Positions 11,635 to 24,300 of a stretch of DNA of 64,000 bases are shown piece by piece. The notes under the pieces are model-generated. The model had not been told where the DNA came from. It saw only the letters and a program-made list of their open reading frames with translations, and did no database searches. Origin of the DNA: Onthophagus taurus (lineage: Eukaryota > Arthropoda > Insecta > Coleoptera > Scarabaeidae); contig NC_091966.1 in assembly GCF_036711975.1 (NCBI RefSeq), forward strand, positions 36,401,501-36,465,500, written 5' to 3'. Within the stretch, counting starts at the first letter, position 1, and each line of letters begins with the position of its first letter. The translations under genes and the position numbers were made by a program.

Positions 11635-11904
11635 TCACCCACCTGCAGGTGGCACATTAAGATTTCCAAAAAAATCATCTTCACCCAATCCCAACCAATT
11701 AAAAATCGTTACTTCGGTAACGATAACTGTAGATGTCATCGCAAGTAGTAGATTTCGTAATTTATCTTTGAAAGAATCGAATAAATTCGTTTCGACATCT
11801 TGATCGGTATCGTGATATAATATCGAGTTAAATTTTCCAAAAATACTCATCATAACATAATTCACAAAAACAACTATTATTTTTAGATTGAATAAAATTT
11901 GCAC
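11635..11904 (-). CDS. Possible small membrane protein, unrecognised
   Basis: An 89-codon frame that I do not recognise. The first ATG (11904) gives a hydrophobic N terminus (FNLKIIVVFVNYV). Alternatives at 11853 and 11850 give a 71-72 residue protein starting near MSIFGKFNSILYHD, with an acidic-then-basic stretch (DVETNLFDSFKDKLRN) and one hydrophobic segment (LLLAMTSTVIVTEVTIFNW). The composition looks coding and unlike nearby transposon debris. The frame stops just after CCTGCAG|GTGGGT, a good donor, so the protein may continue in an exon I could not find. It is convergent with Maea. It could also be chance. Confidence 0.4.
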   Translation of the reverse strand: MQILFNLKIIVVFVNYVMMSIFGKFNSILYHDTDQDVETNLFDSFKDKLRNLLLAMTSTVIVTEVTIFNWLGLGEDDFFGNLNVPPAGG

Positions 11905-12720
11905 TTTGGTACGAAATTTGGGTGTTAAACGTCATTCATGGTCATCATATAAACTGCGTGTGACGGCGATGTCGACCAATTTTTAACGACACAAGACAAC
12001 GTTACTTAATGATTAGTCAGTCTGTTTTATTCGGTGGCAATAAATAATTAAACGAACTCGATTCAATTAAATGGAGTTTGCGTCGTTTTAAATCACGTGA
12101 AAAGATTAACTTTTAAAGTAATCGTTGATTCATGTAATACCATACGGTTGGTTTTGTAATGGCGTTTTGCAATGCGTTTTTTAGAGGGATATTTTTTTGA
12201 AATCCTTAAATTAAAGCCCATAAAGATTTGTTATCGGAATTTATTTTACGTTCTCAATTTAGCAAATTATAAAAATTATTCCATTATAGAATTGAAATGA
12301 TAGTATATTGATTTCGAAATGTTTTTCTCGAACAAATCGGGTTTTTAGAGTCAATTTGCATAAATTAGGAAAGATGATTTTAACTTTAGACGCAGTTTTA
12401 TGTTAAAGACTTTTATAGGAAGAAACAACTGTTTATATCTTTAGAACTAGTAGATGCTAATGATGAATAGGAAACCAATTTCTAGATACCGATTCCTTCG
12501 AAAAACTGAAATGAGATGAAAAACATCTCAATCTACCAAGAAATATTGTTATCTACATGTTGTTGATTGACTGTGACCACAAATTAATAGAACACGGGGG
12601 AGCGCAACTCCGTTTATCATCGATTCAATTCCGCTAATTGTCAGGGGTCAAATTTCGGTTAAATCATTCATGCAGAGATGAATAATTTGTGAGCAATCAA
12701 CAATTAATGTGACAAATACA
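11905..12720. other. Intergenic, nothing identified
   Basis: AT-rich sequence with a few CpG-containing stretches near 11950-12080 that could serve as a promoter for the small minus-strand frame. There are no recognisable coding or repeat families. Confidence 0.4.
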
Positions 12721-12722
12721 TA

Positions 12723-13851
12723 CAATATGCAAATTCCGTATTCGAACATCCACCGAAAAATTAGAAAATCATGAATTATTCAAAAATGGTAGTACAAATT
12801 TCAAATATTGTTAAGGATTTATTTCACTTAGAAGAGTAAAAGCAAAAGTGGATGTCTTGGTTACCTATTCAGTTGAACAACTGTACGCGAAAGAGCATTT
12901 TATTAACACTTAACAGGAAAAACTGTATTCGAACAGGTCGCAAGATTGTATTTTTGTGTAGATAACTGCTGTTATACAAGATTTTTAATCGTGTTTTGTC
13001 CCCATTTTGATTGTTAAGCACTGGTTTTTACAAATAATTTTAAAGTCAGTTGAATTAACTTGGAAAGAAAACTTGATTTTAAAAGTCGGTATACTGTTAG
13101 AAAATCATTCATACGTATGCTTAATAAATGCAAAGCACAAGTGGTGGAAGTTTGGTGATGATATGGGGATGTTTTTTTGCGACAGGAGTCCGAAAACTTC
13201 ATTTTATAGATGGAATATTAACTGCGAAGGGATGTATAAACATTAAAAAAAAAGTTGAGCAATATGCAGAAAAATTGGGATGTTTACGAGATTTTATGTT
13301 TCAACAGGATAATCATTCGAAGCATACCGCGCTATATTCTGAACTTTGGATCGTGTACAACTGTTCAGAACACCTCAAAACACTATCACAAAGCCCAGAT
13401 CTTGATCCTATTGTCAATATTCAAGAAGAAATTGAAATTTAACGGTTTTAGAAACGTAATCGACTTACAAAAATAGCGTTGAAAACAGAATGGACTAAAA
13501 TACCACCTCAATTAACCAGTAAATTAGCGAAATCGATGCCAAGGTGTCTAAGTGCTGTTGTTAAGCAAGCAGGCATCCAGCAAAGTATTTGTGTTATTCC
13601 AAAAATATAATTTTCTTAGTCATTATTAAACTTTGTACTGTTTGAATACGGTTTTTGCTGTCAATTGTGATTAAAATGTCCTTTACCGTTCGGTTGTCGA
13701 ACTGCAGAGATAACTAATATATCTACTTTTGCTTTTACTCTTCTAAGTGAAATAAATTATCAAAAATGTTGGAAATTTCTACTATCATTTTTGAGCAAAT
13801 CATGATTTTCTAATATTTCGGAGGGTGTTCGAATACGGATTTTGCATATTT
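12723..13851 (+). mobile_element. Tc1-like DNA transposon with long inverted repeats
   Basis: The ends at 12723 and 13851 are flanked by TA and form inverted repeats of about 210 bases (12723-12935 against 13640-13851). They match well for the first 130 bases (AATATGCAAATTCCGTATTC and complement), then more loosely, with the terminal motif GTATTCGAAC recurring at the inner end. Long terminal repeats with internal direct repeats are typical of the IR/DR group of Tc1 elements. Confidence 0.9.
13040..13590 (+). pseudogene. Decayed Tc1 transposase
   Basis: The frame at 13128-13442 contains GGSLVMIWGCF, FIDGILTAKG, FMFQQDNHSKHTA (second catalytic Asp) and SPDLDPIVNIQEE, where the usual PDLNPIENLW is altered. 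A frameshifted tail (EWTKIPPQLTSKL...SMPRCLSAVVK) follows. The N-terminal DNA-binding half and the first Asp block are missing or unreadable, so it is inactive. Confidence 0.85.
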
Positions 13852-14082
13852 TATAGCACATATTATTACTTTCACCCCTTTTCACGTCGGGTGCTGACCA
13901 TTTATTCTTCGTACATTTTGAAGACGTGGTTGTAAAAATATGAATGTTAGATAATTTTGTTTACTTATCTGAATACATAATTGCTAATTTTGAGCCACAA
14001 CCGCTCAAAAAATTCAAAAAAACTAGCAGATAATGCCCATCTTGATGGTAATTTTCTTTTTCTAGAGTAGCTGTCAAAATCA

Positions 14083-16735
14083 AATTTTTTAGGGTTTCTG
14101 TTGGTATTACCTAGGGTGACATTTTTGGTAATTATATAATTGAGGTTAAGAAATTAAGAACAGTTTTGAAATACGATTTTAACGAAGAATAAATTTACTG
14201 TAAAAAAGTGCTACAACCAATGAAAGTAAACAATTAGGTATCAAATTTCAGTTATTTAATATAATTATTATAAAATCGAAAACTGAATTATGTATTTTTG
14301 AATGTTGAAAGTTCAAACGTCAATTTTAAAGCATATAATTAAAATTCCCTGTTTATCTTACCAACTTTACAATAATTTAACAGTTGTTCTAGAAAAAACA
14401 GTAGGTATATAATGGCAGGTCGGTATCAAGTCCGTTCAAATTCATCTAAAAACAGTGATGATTAATTCTTGGCTAAATCGCGGCTAAGAAAGTGAAGAAT
14501 AAGTACTGAGCTTTATAACAAAAGCAGAAAGTACTAAACCTATTTTTATCAGTAAACTATCAAAAGTTTAAGTCGGTAAGTTTCTAACGACTACAGGTTG
14601 GGCGAGTACCCGTTTACAACAGATGTATACGGAGTTGCGACAAGGAGATCCATTATCAACCTCGCCAACCTAACCCTTTTATTTAACAGTGCTAGAAAAA
14701 GCTATAAGACAAGTAGGTATTAACAAAAGAGGGACAATTATAAATAAGAGTGTACAAATACTACTAGTATATACCGATGATGTGGACATCATAGGTAGAA
14801 CTAAGAGAGACAAACGCAGCAAAGGAACTGGCTCTAAATACAAATGTTGAGAAAATATATGTGTATGATTGTAACTACCCCAACATTTAAAAATATATGG
14901 TTATAATATTAAGTGTGTTGATAGTTTTGTATACCTGGAGTCATTAGTAACAAACAAAAATGACACAAGTACAAAAATAAAAAGAAGAATGTATCTGAGC
15001 AATCAGAAATGGGCTGCGTAAGCACTTGAAATCAAACATATTCATCAAGAAAACAAACAGCAAAACTTATAATACACTCATTAGACCAGTGATAATGTAT
15101 GGTCCGGAGACCTAGGTAATGACACAAGCTGATGAAAGATTTCGGGAACGTTTGAAAGGAAGATATATACTTAGCCACATATATGAAGAAATCCAAGAAC
15201 AGGGACAGTGGCGTTCTAACCATAAACTGTACCAAGAATACAAGGAACCGGATATAGTGACAACTATAAAAATTGGAAGACTGGATAGCACATGTGGAGC
15301 AGATGAAGAAGGTGGAACCAACGAAACAAATAGTTAGACAAACACCGGTAGGAAGGAGTTTAGACGAGATATATATGGACCAGGTGGAGGGGGATGTGAG
15401 AAATTTGAGAACGGTAACGCGTAATAGGGAAGAATGAAAGAAAATCCTTAAGCAGGTCAAGACGCTTCCAGGGTTATAGAACCAATGATGATGAAAAATA
15501 TAAGAATAACCCATTTAAGAAGAGAAACTGAGTGCTGATGATTTAGCACTTATTTAACTATGGTAGAATTTTACTATGATTTGGAAAACATTACAAAAGA
15601 TTATGACTTAAAACAGCAGAAACTGAGTTATGCTAGAACTCAAAGTTTAAATTACAACTCGCTGAGATCATAACACTTTATAAAAAAGATCTTATTCATA
15701 ATTATATAGTCATATTAGACACACATGTAATACAATAATATCCTTAGAACATTCTGAAATCGATAAAGATGCTGGTTTACGTGATAAACTACTAGTCTTA
15801 ATTCGAGACATAACGTCCACAGCATCAGCGGATTGGAAGGAATATGTAATGAAAACATACCGACCTGGATTGGATTAGACAAAGACTAAGCTAACCAGAT
15901 TATGCGCGATGATGTTGATAAGCAAAAATCAAGAGATACAACCAATATTTTGACGAGCTAATCTTTTTGACTTTTTCAATTTAGAAAAATGAAGGAGGTT
16001 ATAAGGAATATAATATTTTCGTTTATCAAGCACACTTCTAGTCTTGACCCAATAATGAAGGAACTAAAGTAGCAGTACATAGTGTTCTTTAATTCAAAAC
16101 TTCTCCACGTCCTATCATTACAGAAGCACCATTTGTTGCACAAATTGTTTTTTTAAGGAATTCGATTTTGATCAAAATAGGGTTTCAAGCATTCATATAC
16201 AGAATGTGTTATGGTGTACTTTTGACCGGTCACAGGAAAGCAATAAAGCAAAATAGAAATATAAAAACTATTAATGAAATAATTTCCCCCTAGGGGGCGA
16301 TATTGCCCATGTTAGGAAACACTGGTCTGGCAGATCTTAAGTATAGTTAATTTTTTTTCTATAATACCTGTCAAATTGTTGTAAAGTTGGAAAAATTAAC
16401 AGGGAGTTTTGTTTTATCATGTTTTGAAATAGATATGTCATACTGACGTTTGAGTTTTCGTTATTCAAAAAGAAACGGTGCATAAAAAATGTTGTGGGAT
16501 TTATTTGCCATTTATTTACCTAGAAAAGGTGTTTTGTTCTATTTAATTACTTTGTAGCACGTTTTTACAATAAATATGTAATTCGTTAAAATCGTATTTA
16601 TCTAAAAATTGATTACCTAGTATTTTAACCTCAACTATTTAGTTACTGATAATGTTACTAAAAATCAGGAAAACAACATACATTTTATAAGGGTCCTAGA
16701 TAATACCAACAGAAACCCTAAAAAATTTACATTGA
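14083..16735. mobile_element. Long-TIR element enclosing a retrotransposon relic
   Basis: Arms of about 340-400 bases face each other: 14083-14420 and the reverse complement of 16340-16735. Shared runs include TTTTTTAGGGTTTCTGTTGG at the outer end, AATACGATTTTAACGAA, and an inner stretch with CCAACTTTACAA. No transposase of its own is visible. The core 14590-15500 is a non-LTR relic. 16287-16298 holds the palindrome CCCCCTAGGGGG. The element ends about 130 bases from the CIR1 stop codon. Family unknown. Confidence 0.75.
14590..15500 (+). pseudogene. Non-LTR retrotransposon relic, late RT and C-terminal part
   Basis: Broken frames read LRQGDPLST, then LLVYTDDVDIIGRTKR (a YADD-box variant), SKTYNTLIRPVIMYG, then FRERLKGRYILSHIYE and ELYQEYKEPDI-like text (15119-15330). 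This C-terminal arrangement follows the RT in elements whose box reads ADDIDIIGR. Stops and frameshifts throughout. The minus-strand ORF at 15032-15514 is its shadow. Confidence 0.8.
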
Positions 16736-16800
16736 TAAGTATTATAGAAAAAAAAAACGAACTATAGTAAAATTGAAAGATTAGATACCTCATATACTTT

Positions 16801-16806
16801 TTTATT
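16801..16806 (-). terminator. Candidate poly(A) signal of CIR1
   Basis: AATAAA on the minus strand, about 60 bases after the CIR1 stop codon. Confidence 0.55.
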
Positions 16807-16864
16807 TCAACTTTGATTATTATTATTAATTACAAAAAAAGAACATTTACATCTTGTTAATAAA

Positions 16865-17911
16865 TTAATGCCTAGATTGATATCTCCTTTCACCACTTGT
16901 ATATCTTTCTCTTCTATCCCTACTTTTTTCCTTCTTTTTATGATCACCATGTCTCTCCCTGCTACGACTTCTTCTTCCTTGTCTCTCCTCCCCAGTACTA
17001 CTATCAGAACTTGAGGAATCACTCGAAGGAGACCTTCGTGATTTCTTCTTTGGTGATTCGTGACTATTTGAATCAGTTTTCCTCTTATTCCTTTTCACCT
17101 TCTCACTCTTATTCTTCTTTTTCCCATTTTTAATTTTTTTGCGTTTCCTTTGGCTTTCCTCTTTACTATCTGATGATGATGAAGATGACGTCGAAGCTCT
17201 TCGCCTTTTCTTCTTCTTTTTCTTATCTTTTTCTATCTTTAATAACTTTTCTAATAAAAGCAATTTTTGATCGTTATTTAAAGATTTAATAAATTTTATA
17301 TCGATATCATCATTTTCATCATCACTTAACAACAAATCGTGTCGTTTTGATTCTGATGTGTTTATGTGCTGTTTTTTTAAAGCAAGTCCGTCGTCCAACA
17401 TTTGTTGTACTAATGATTTTTGATCTAATATTGGACCAGCTTCTAAAGATCTTGCTGCACTCATCGATAAACTATACATAGGACACTCTTTGTCAGTGTT
17501 AATGTGTCCCCATTTGTGACATTTAATACACCTAACATTTCGTACTTGAATCCCAAATGGTTGATCGCGAATTTCTTGATCTCCTTTGCAATAACTTTCG
17601 CGAGGCGCATTATATTTTCTTTGCCATTCAAATTTATATTCGGGTTCGTTATCTTCACGTTCTCGTTCCTTTCTAGCTCCAGGGGGTGGTTCATACATAA
17701 AACTTATACTTAGTTTGTCTTTGCTTTCTTTACTAAGCATCGCTTTATTATCGTGGAGGTCCTGTTCTTTTTCATATTGCTGTCGAAGCTCTTCTTGTTT
17801 CTTTTTATAGGCCTCCGCCTTCTGCTCTGCCATCCATACCCTTTTCAGGTTATCTCGCGATGCGGGATGGAAGAACTTTTTACACATGTAATTATTGAAT
17901 CCTTTACCCAT
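16865..17911 (-). CDS. Cir1: CIR1, corepressor interacting with RBPJ
   Basis: A single uninterrupted frame of 348 residues. The N terminus (MGKGFNNYMCKKFFHPASR, then KRVWMAEQKAEAYKKKQEEL) is the Cir_N domain. It is followed by FMYEPPPGARKE, YKFEWQRKYNAPRE and IRDQPFGIQVRNVRCIKC, then a CX2CX4HX6C zinc knuckle (C-IK-C-HKWG-H-INTDKE-C). The C-terminal half is low complexity: poly-Lys, serine runs and an RS-like tail ending near residue 348. In vertebrates CIR1 links the Notch effector RBPJ/CSL to histone deacetylase corepressors and also associates with splicing factors in nuclear speckles, which fits the RS-like tail. The first ATG matches the family start. It is divergent from SF3B1. Confidence 0.95.
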   Translation of the reverse strand: MGKGFNNYMCKKFFHPASRDNLKRVWMAEQKAEAYKKKQEELRQQYEKEQDLHDNKAMLSKESKDKLSISFMYEPPPGARKEREREDNEPEYKFEWQRKYNAPRESYCKGDQEIRDQPFGIQVRNVRCIKCHKWGHINTDKECPMYSLSMSAARSLEAGPILDQKSLVQQMLDDGLALKKQHINTSESKRHDLLLSDDENDDIDIKFIKSLNNDQKLLLLEKLLKIEKDKKKKKKRRRASTSSSSSSDSKEESQRKRKKIKNGKKKNKSEKVKRNKRKTDSNSHESPKKKSRRSPSSDSSSSDSSTGEERQGRRSRSRERHGDHKKKEKSRDRRERYTSGERRYQSRH

Positions 17912-18345
17912 TTTTACGGGTTTTATTTACGTTGATTTTAATAATAAAAACTTTTGCGCAATTCTACACAACTAAGAAATTGACGTTTATCACTTTCTAT
18001 GAATTATTGAATCTAAGTAGAGGGCGCTTTTTACAAAGAAAATCCCTAAAGAATTGGCACAAATAATTATTCATTTAGATTTAATTAAAATAAAATCAAT
18101 ATTGTATCATGAATTAATTAAATATAAATTATCTTACTTAAATCTATTAATTCTGATTTTAATAAAGTAGTTAATAAGTTGTTTCTTTTTAAATTTTTCT
18201 ATTGGCACCACTTCCTGTCAATTGTCAATAAACAACGTTTCCATTACGGAGTTTTCTGAAGCATTTTTAATGAAATCGCGTAGGTTTTAAAAGGCTCACA
18301 ATCCAAACATATCGAGTATTATCTGTATAAACCGTGCTGTCCACA
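17912..18345. promoter_or_regulatory. Divergent promoter region CIR1 / SF3B1
   Basis: 434 bases separate the two start codons, so both promoters and 5' UTRs must fit here unless there are distant noncoding exons. A TTGACGTTT motif lies at about 17980, similar to the cluster upstream of Maea. No TATA box is obvious on either side. Confidence 0.6.
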
Positions 18346-21300
18346 ATGGATAATATCCCGAGGACTCACGAGGGTAAGTTATTTTGAAAGTTGCATCTAT
18401 TTATCGATCCCTAACTTGGTGCATTTCTTGTAGACATTGAAGCGCAAATTCGCGAAATCCAGTCGAAAAAGAAAGAAATTCCGCCGGAAGTAGCAAATGA
18501 TAAAGGCGTTGGTTTAGGAGAGAGCGGATATTTTGATAGCGAAATATACGATGATGGCATGGGCAAGGGGAAGTACGAGGGATATGTAACCTCCATTGCT
18601 CCTAATGATGAAGTTGATGATGAGGAAGAGGATGATGGGTATAATCAGAAGAGACCTGGGTTGGGGGCTGCAGCTCCCCTTAATGATGTTAATCAAGTAA
18701 AAGATTTATAATAAAATTTTTGAATTATAATAATAACTTAAAATTGTTTCAGGGTGATTTTGATCCCTTTGCTGATAGAAGGCGTCCAACGATAGCTGAT
18801 AGAGAAGATGAATATCGTCAGAAAAGGCGTAGGATGATAATATCCCCAGAAAGAGTTGATCCTTTTGCAGACGGTGAGTACACAGATGTATATTTTTTAA
18901 TAATATCTTATATCAGATAATATTTTGATATATTTGCTGTATTATTGGGGTAGATGAATGCTGAATGGTTGAGTGAGTAAATGTTATTAATAGAAAGAGA
19001 AAAACACGAAGAAATTGTAAAATAATATGTCGAAGGAGAAGAGGTATGCTTTGTAGAGTCTTAGATTAGGCAACACAAATTAAAGATACAAAAATAAGTA
19101 AATAAATAAATAATAAAACTATGCGCCAAAGAGAGTATTGAAAAAACTAATACATCTTTTGTTCTTCATCATTATCGACCTGTAGGGAATCAGCACTGAA
19201 AATGAGTTGAGCTGAAAGAGCGCAGTTGTAGTGGAGTCGACGGCGTAGATCGCAAAAGTGATCGAACGATCGGTAACGATGCCAATACAGTACCCAATAT
19301 ACATGTATATGCCGTTATTATCAACGTCTATATACGTGTATCTAACTAATCTTGTCTACTTTCAAGTAAAAAGAGAGTGAAAGATCGCGTGCATTGCCAA
19401 TGAAAAATTATTAATTACCCCAGCCTATTTCTAGGTTCGATTTGTTTCCAAGATTACGAGATCGCCCTGTGTTGGAAATCACAGCACGTACGTATCCGAG
19501 ATTCGAGCAACATATTTCACTTTTTGCAAATATCAATCCTGTGTTATTATTATTATTTGTCCCACAATAAAATAATTAATAATTTAGTAACAAGTGAATA
19601 TGTCTATCGGATCTTAAGTAATTAAACTGGAAGAACAGATACTGCAATAACAGCAATGACTGTTTTGTACAACTCGTTACGTTTATTCTATTTTTATTTG
19701 TTTGGATTTGCAGGTGGGAAAACACCAGATTTCAATGCCAGGGGATACACCCAGATTATGAAAGAGCAGATGCTCAAAAGTGAAGAAAAAGAGGTAAAAT
19801 TATTGCAGTGTAACCTTGATATAACAGATCTCCTTAGAACAGACAAAATATTCAACTTGGTTATTCCCCCACAGTGGGGATATCTATCCCAATTTGTGTG
19901 GATTAAAATTATTCATACAAACAGTTTAACCCTTTCAATACTGCTGGGATATACAGAGTGTTTCATGAGGAATGGTATACATATTAATATGTTACAGATT
20001 TGTTCATTTTAAGCAGAAAAGTTCCTAAAAACATGTGCTCAATTCTCAAAGGTAACTGAGATACAGCCAGTTAATGCATAAATTGATATCACACATGGCT
20101 GTTGAGCACATGTTTTTGGGAACTTTTCTGCTTAAAATGACCAAATCTATAATGTATTAACGTATGTACCATTCCTCATGAATCAACCTGTATATATCTC
20201 AAAGAATGTTTGCTTTAAAATACACTGGGATGGGATTTGTTAGTACTTCTGGCTTCACTTTATGTGTGAATCACATTTAGTTTAGATTATGAACACGTGT
20301 GGCTCCTATCAGCAGATTTTTACAGACCAGTTGGGTGTTTGTGGGCTCCTACTGCTATTGTTTTTAGGATTATTTCCCTGTAGTGATAATATTTACATAA
20401 ATTTCTCTTAGTTTCTATAAACATTGCCTAAAGGTAAGTTATACACGATCGCTGATATGTATGAAAACGGTCAGTTATCTCCTAAAGTAAGATAACTAGC
20501 AAAAAATGTCAAGATACAAAAGTTTTAGTGTTTTTTTTAAATATATTACAATAAGGACAAATTAAGTATACAGGGTCGGTCAAAAACAAAAAGTTATGAC
20601 GAAACAAAGTTACGTTTTCTTTAATTGAACACCCTGTATATTATTCCATATTTTAGTTCGTCTCGAAATGCTAAACAAAATTCATGTAGCACATCATAGA
20701 CCTAAACTTAACCGTCTTCCAGATATCGAGCTTTTCAAAATTTACGAATTTATCTAATTAGTGACGATACGTGTTATGTCACTGCGTTGCTATGGAGATG
20801 AAAAACTTTCAAAGGTAGCTTGATGAATTATGAACATAAACGACTAAAAAATTTTTGTGTACTTTATAAGAGTGACCTTCAAAAAGTTCAATATCTGAAA
20901 AACAGTTGAGTTTAGGTTTATGATGTGCTACATGAATCTTGTTTAAAATTTCAAGATAAACCGAAATATGGAATAATATACAGGTGTTCCATTAAAGAAA
21001 ACGTAACTTTCTTCTTCGTCATAACTTTTTGACTGACCCTGTACATTTAATTTGCACAGGGTCAGTACAGGGTAATTTGTCTTTATTGTAATAGACTTTA
21101 AAAAATACTAAAACTTTTCTATCTTATCATTTTTCGCTAGCTATCTTACTTTAGGAAATAATCGATCGTTTCCATACATATCAGCGACCTGTATATTCAT
21201 TTTTCATTGTAGATAAATTTCTTTTCTAACTGTTCTTTTATTTTATTACTGCAGGGACATATGTAGATATGTATTCCAGGCCCTTTTTTCTAAATACTAA

Positions 21301-24300
21301 GAGATAAAAGAATTAAACTTTGCATACATACATTTTGAAGCTAAATGAACAACATTACATTAATTACACACAATTTACTGCATTAGCCAAAAGTCCTATT
21401 GAAAGGGTTAAGCTGTGTTTACACAAACAATTTAGCTGTAAGAGTTAAATCTATTGAAACCTCATGTATCGTTTATTTCTTAAAGTATTTCTTATTTATT
21501 TTCTTAAAGCTAAATAAAATCCTTAAATCTAAATCTTTAAATTTACAGCTAAATTATGTATAAACCCGGCTTTAAAGTGCAAATTAAAAATTTTTTCATA
21601 TAACGGACTTTTGACTATAATGGGCACTGCCATCCCCATATTAATCCGTTATATCGAGGTTTTTATACCGTTTTTTTAAAGTAATAATTTCCAAAACAAT
21701 TTTTTTTTTAATTTAGATTCAAAAGAAGATTTTGGAAAAGGCTAAGGACGGCTCATTAAAAGTAAGTAACGGCGAAGCAAAAACAGCACCAAAAAAACGC
21801 GCTCGTTGGGATCAAACTGTCGAAGAATCATTCGTTCCAGCTAAAAAGAAAACTTTGCAAGTTACAACCGCAAACAGCGCAGCCACTCCAATTTGGGACG
21901 CAGATGTAAATTATTAGATTTCAAATCCTATTATTGGTGTTAATTATCGTTCTTATTGCAGAGTACGCCAGCTGATCACCGTTGGGATGAAACTCCAGGG
22001 CATAAAGGAAGTGAAACGCCGGGAGCTACACCTGGGCAATCCACCAGGCTTTGGGATGCAACACCAGGAGCTGCAACGCCTGGAAGGGAAACTCCAGCAC
22101 ATGATAAAGGCACATCTAGGAGAAATCGTTGGGATGAGACTCCAAAAACAGAAAGGGAAACACCGGGACATTCTAGCGGATGGGCCGAAACACCGAGAAC
22201 AGATAGAACTGGGGCTGATTTGATTCAAGATACACCAACACCAGGGGCTTCAAAAAGAAGGTAAAAATATAAGACTATTTTTTAGTAATTTGTTAAACGT
22301 TAAAAATAGGATTAGGTATTTAATAAAAGTACCCTATAGTACAGAATTTGAAGCAATTCAATTTTAAGCAAGTCAAATCAGAAAGAAACCTTATTTGATA
22401 GCACCAAATTATAAAGCAAGTCAACCCAAAAACAATTGGAATGCAAACAAACCCAAAAGCACCATATCTTAACAGCAACCATAAATGAAATGAAATCAAT
22501 TCAAAAGCTGCATATCTCAAAAGCCTTTCAATTCCAAAGCCAGTCAACCTGAATGCTGTTGAACCAGAAAGTAACTCACCGCGAGAGGAACTTAACCCGA
22601 AAGTAATTCGTTTAAACCCGAAAACAATCCAAATATACCAGCAAAAATATAACTTCTCTGCTTTAATATACAATACTTATTAGTATGACAAGATTGCAAT
22701 GTTTTATCTTCGCTGAGGTCGCTTGCGTTAGAGGTGCTAGGTCGATCGCCTTTTATCACTAAGGGTCTTGATTGTAGCGCATCAGATACAAGTGACACTG
22801 ATTTCAACAACATCTCGCGACTCGCATTAATCTATCTTCACTGCCTTATTACTCAACAGTTATTTGTGTGACAAGAATATGATGGCTTACCTTTGCCAAG
22901 ATCGCTTGCGGTCGATCATGTTTAGGATATGGAACCACTTTTGTGTAAATATCTTTAGATGTCGTTTAGTTGTAGTAGTACAACAGGAGAAAGTCAGTCT
23001 AGTCATACAGAAAAATATCGTCCCGGTGTTGTGGGGGATAACTCAAATCTTAAAAAACCTCAAAAGAAATAAAAATATATTAGAAAAAAGTTGAATAAAA
23101 TTCAGGAGGAACTTTTAAAGAAACTTGATTTTGGTATCCAGTGGAAGGAGAGTAAAAAAATTAAAAGAAGGGTGGTCCGAAAGATTATGCAGTAAACACA
23201 AATCCCACATTCTGCCACCTTGCTGTTAGAGATAGCTAGCAAAGGCTTAAAAATGTTCTAAGTGTCTTAGTGCAACGAAAATGCTTGGACAATAAAAATA
23301 ATTCAAGTAAAATTGAACTGCACATGCATCAAAAACTATCATTCATTAAATATGGACAAGCAATTACCAAGAGTGATACATTTATGTTCCGAATTTTTGA
23401 ATTCAATCTGTGAGTAGTACTAAATGGATACACTTTATGTACTTACAAGAAAAATGTTATTGTTTATAGACTTACGCCGAAAACACAAAAACATCACATC
23501 TTTTGACTACAGTTTTACTAGTTGTTTCATTTTTGAGGTCACAATAATAATTCACTTTATTGCCCAACAAGGATCACTCCTACACTATTATTGTTAGCTA
23601 GTTTACACATCCTCTGCACATGCCTAAAAGTTGGCTAAAATATTGGATCTGCAATTCCTCAGATAAAACTCATTGGTACTACGTGTTGTACGCGTAGGCA
23701 CCGCGAAAATGATTCGCGACAACAACAAACCACAACCCAATTCACCTTGCACTAACTTCTGTAAAAGCTCGATAAATTGGTCATCTCTTCTCAGGTCCAG
23801 TGCAGAAAAGTTGCAGCAAACTTGGTATGATCCGTCCAAGAGTAAAGACAAATATTTGAGAAATGTCATCTGAATTCTTTCTAATATAAGTTTATGACAC
23901 ACATATTGTGATGACCAAATTACAGAGCCACATTCCAATTTGGACAATACAAAGGTCAAAAACAGGGACTTGTACACGCCGAAGTCAGAAAAGGCACGCA
24001 AGGAGTGCAAAACGAAACGTCCTCGCTGCAAAAGATGCAATATCTTCAATGTGCGGTACAAAAGGCAATTTGCTGTCAAAACTAACTCCCAGATCCTTGA
24101 TTGTAGATAGTTTCTCAAGAAGAAAACCTATATAATTAGAAAATAGAAGAGGAGACAGCTTGCGTGTAAAACTAACGGCACCGCACTTATTGGCATTAAT
24201 CTTTAGCTGATAACGCTTACACCATTCCACCAAGACGTCCAAGTCCGACTTAAGACTGACAATATCACGGTCCGAAAAAATAGATTTGAATAGTTTCAGA

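Noticed and set aside
15032-15514. 160-codon minus-strand frame
   Set aside because: Antisense to a non-LTR relic whose plus-strand text is recognisable; a shadow.
21953-22228. 91-codon minus-strand frame over SF3B1 exon 6
   Set aside because: Antisense shadow of the Thr-Pro-rich exon.
22320-22813. Minus-strand frames of 73-117 codons in SF3B1 intron 6
   Set aside because: Composition follows locally repetitive AAAGCAAGTCAA-type sequence; no recognisable domain and inside an intron on the opposite strand.
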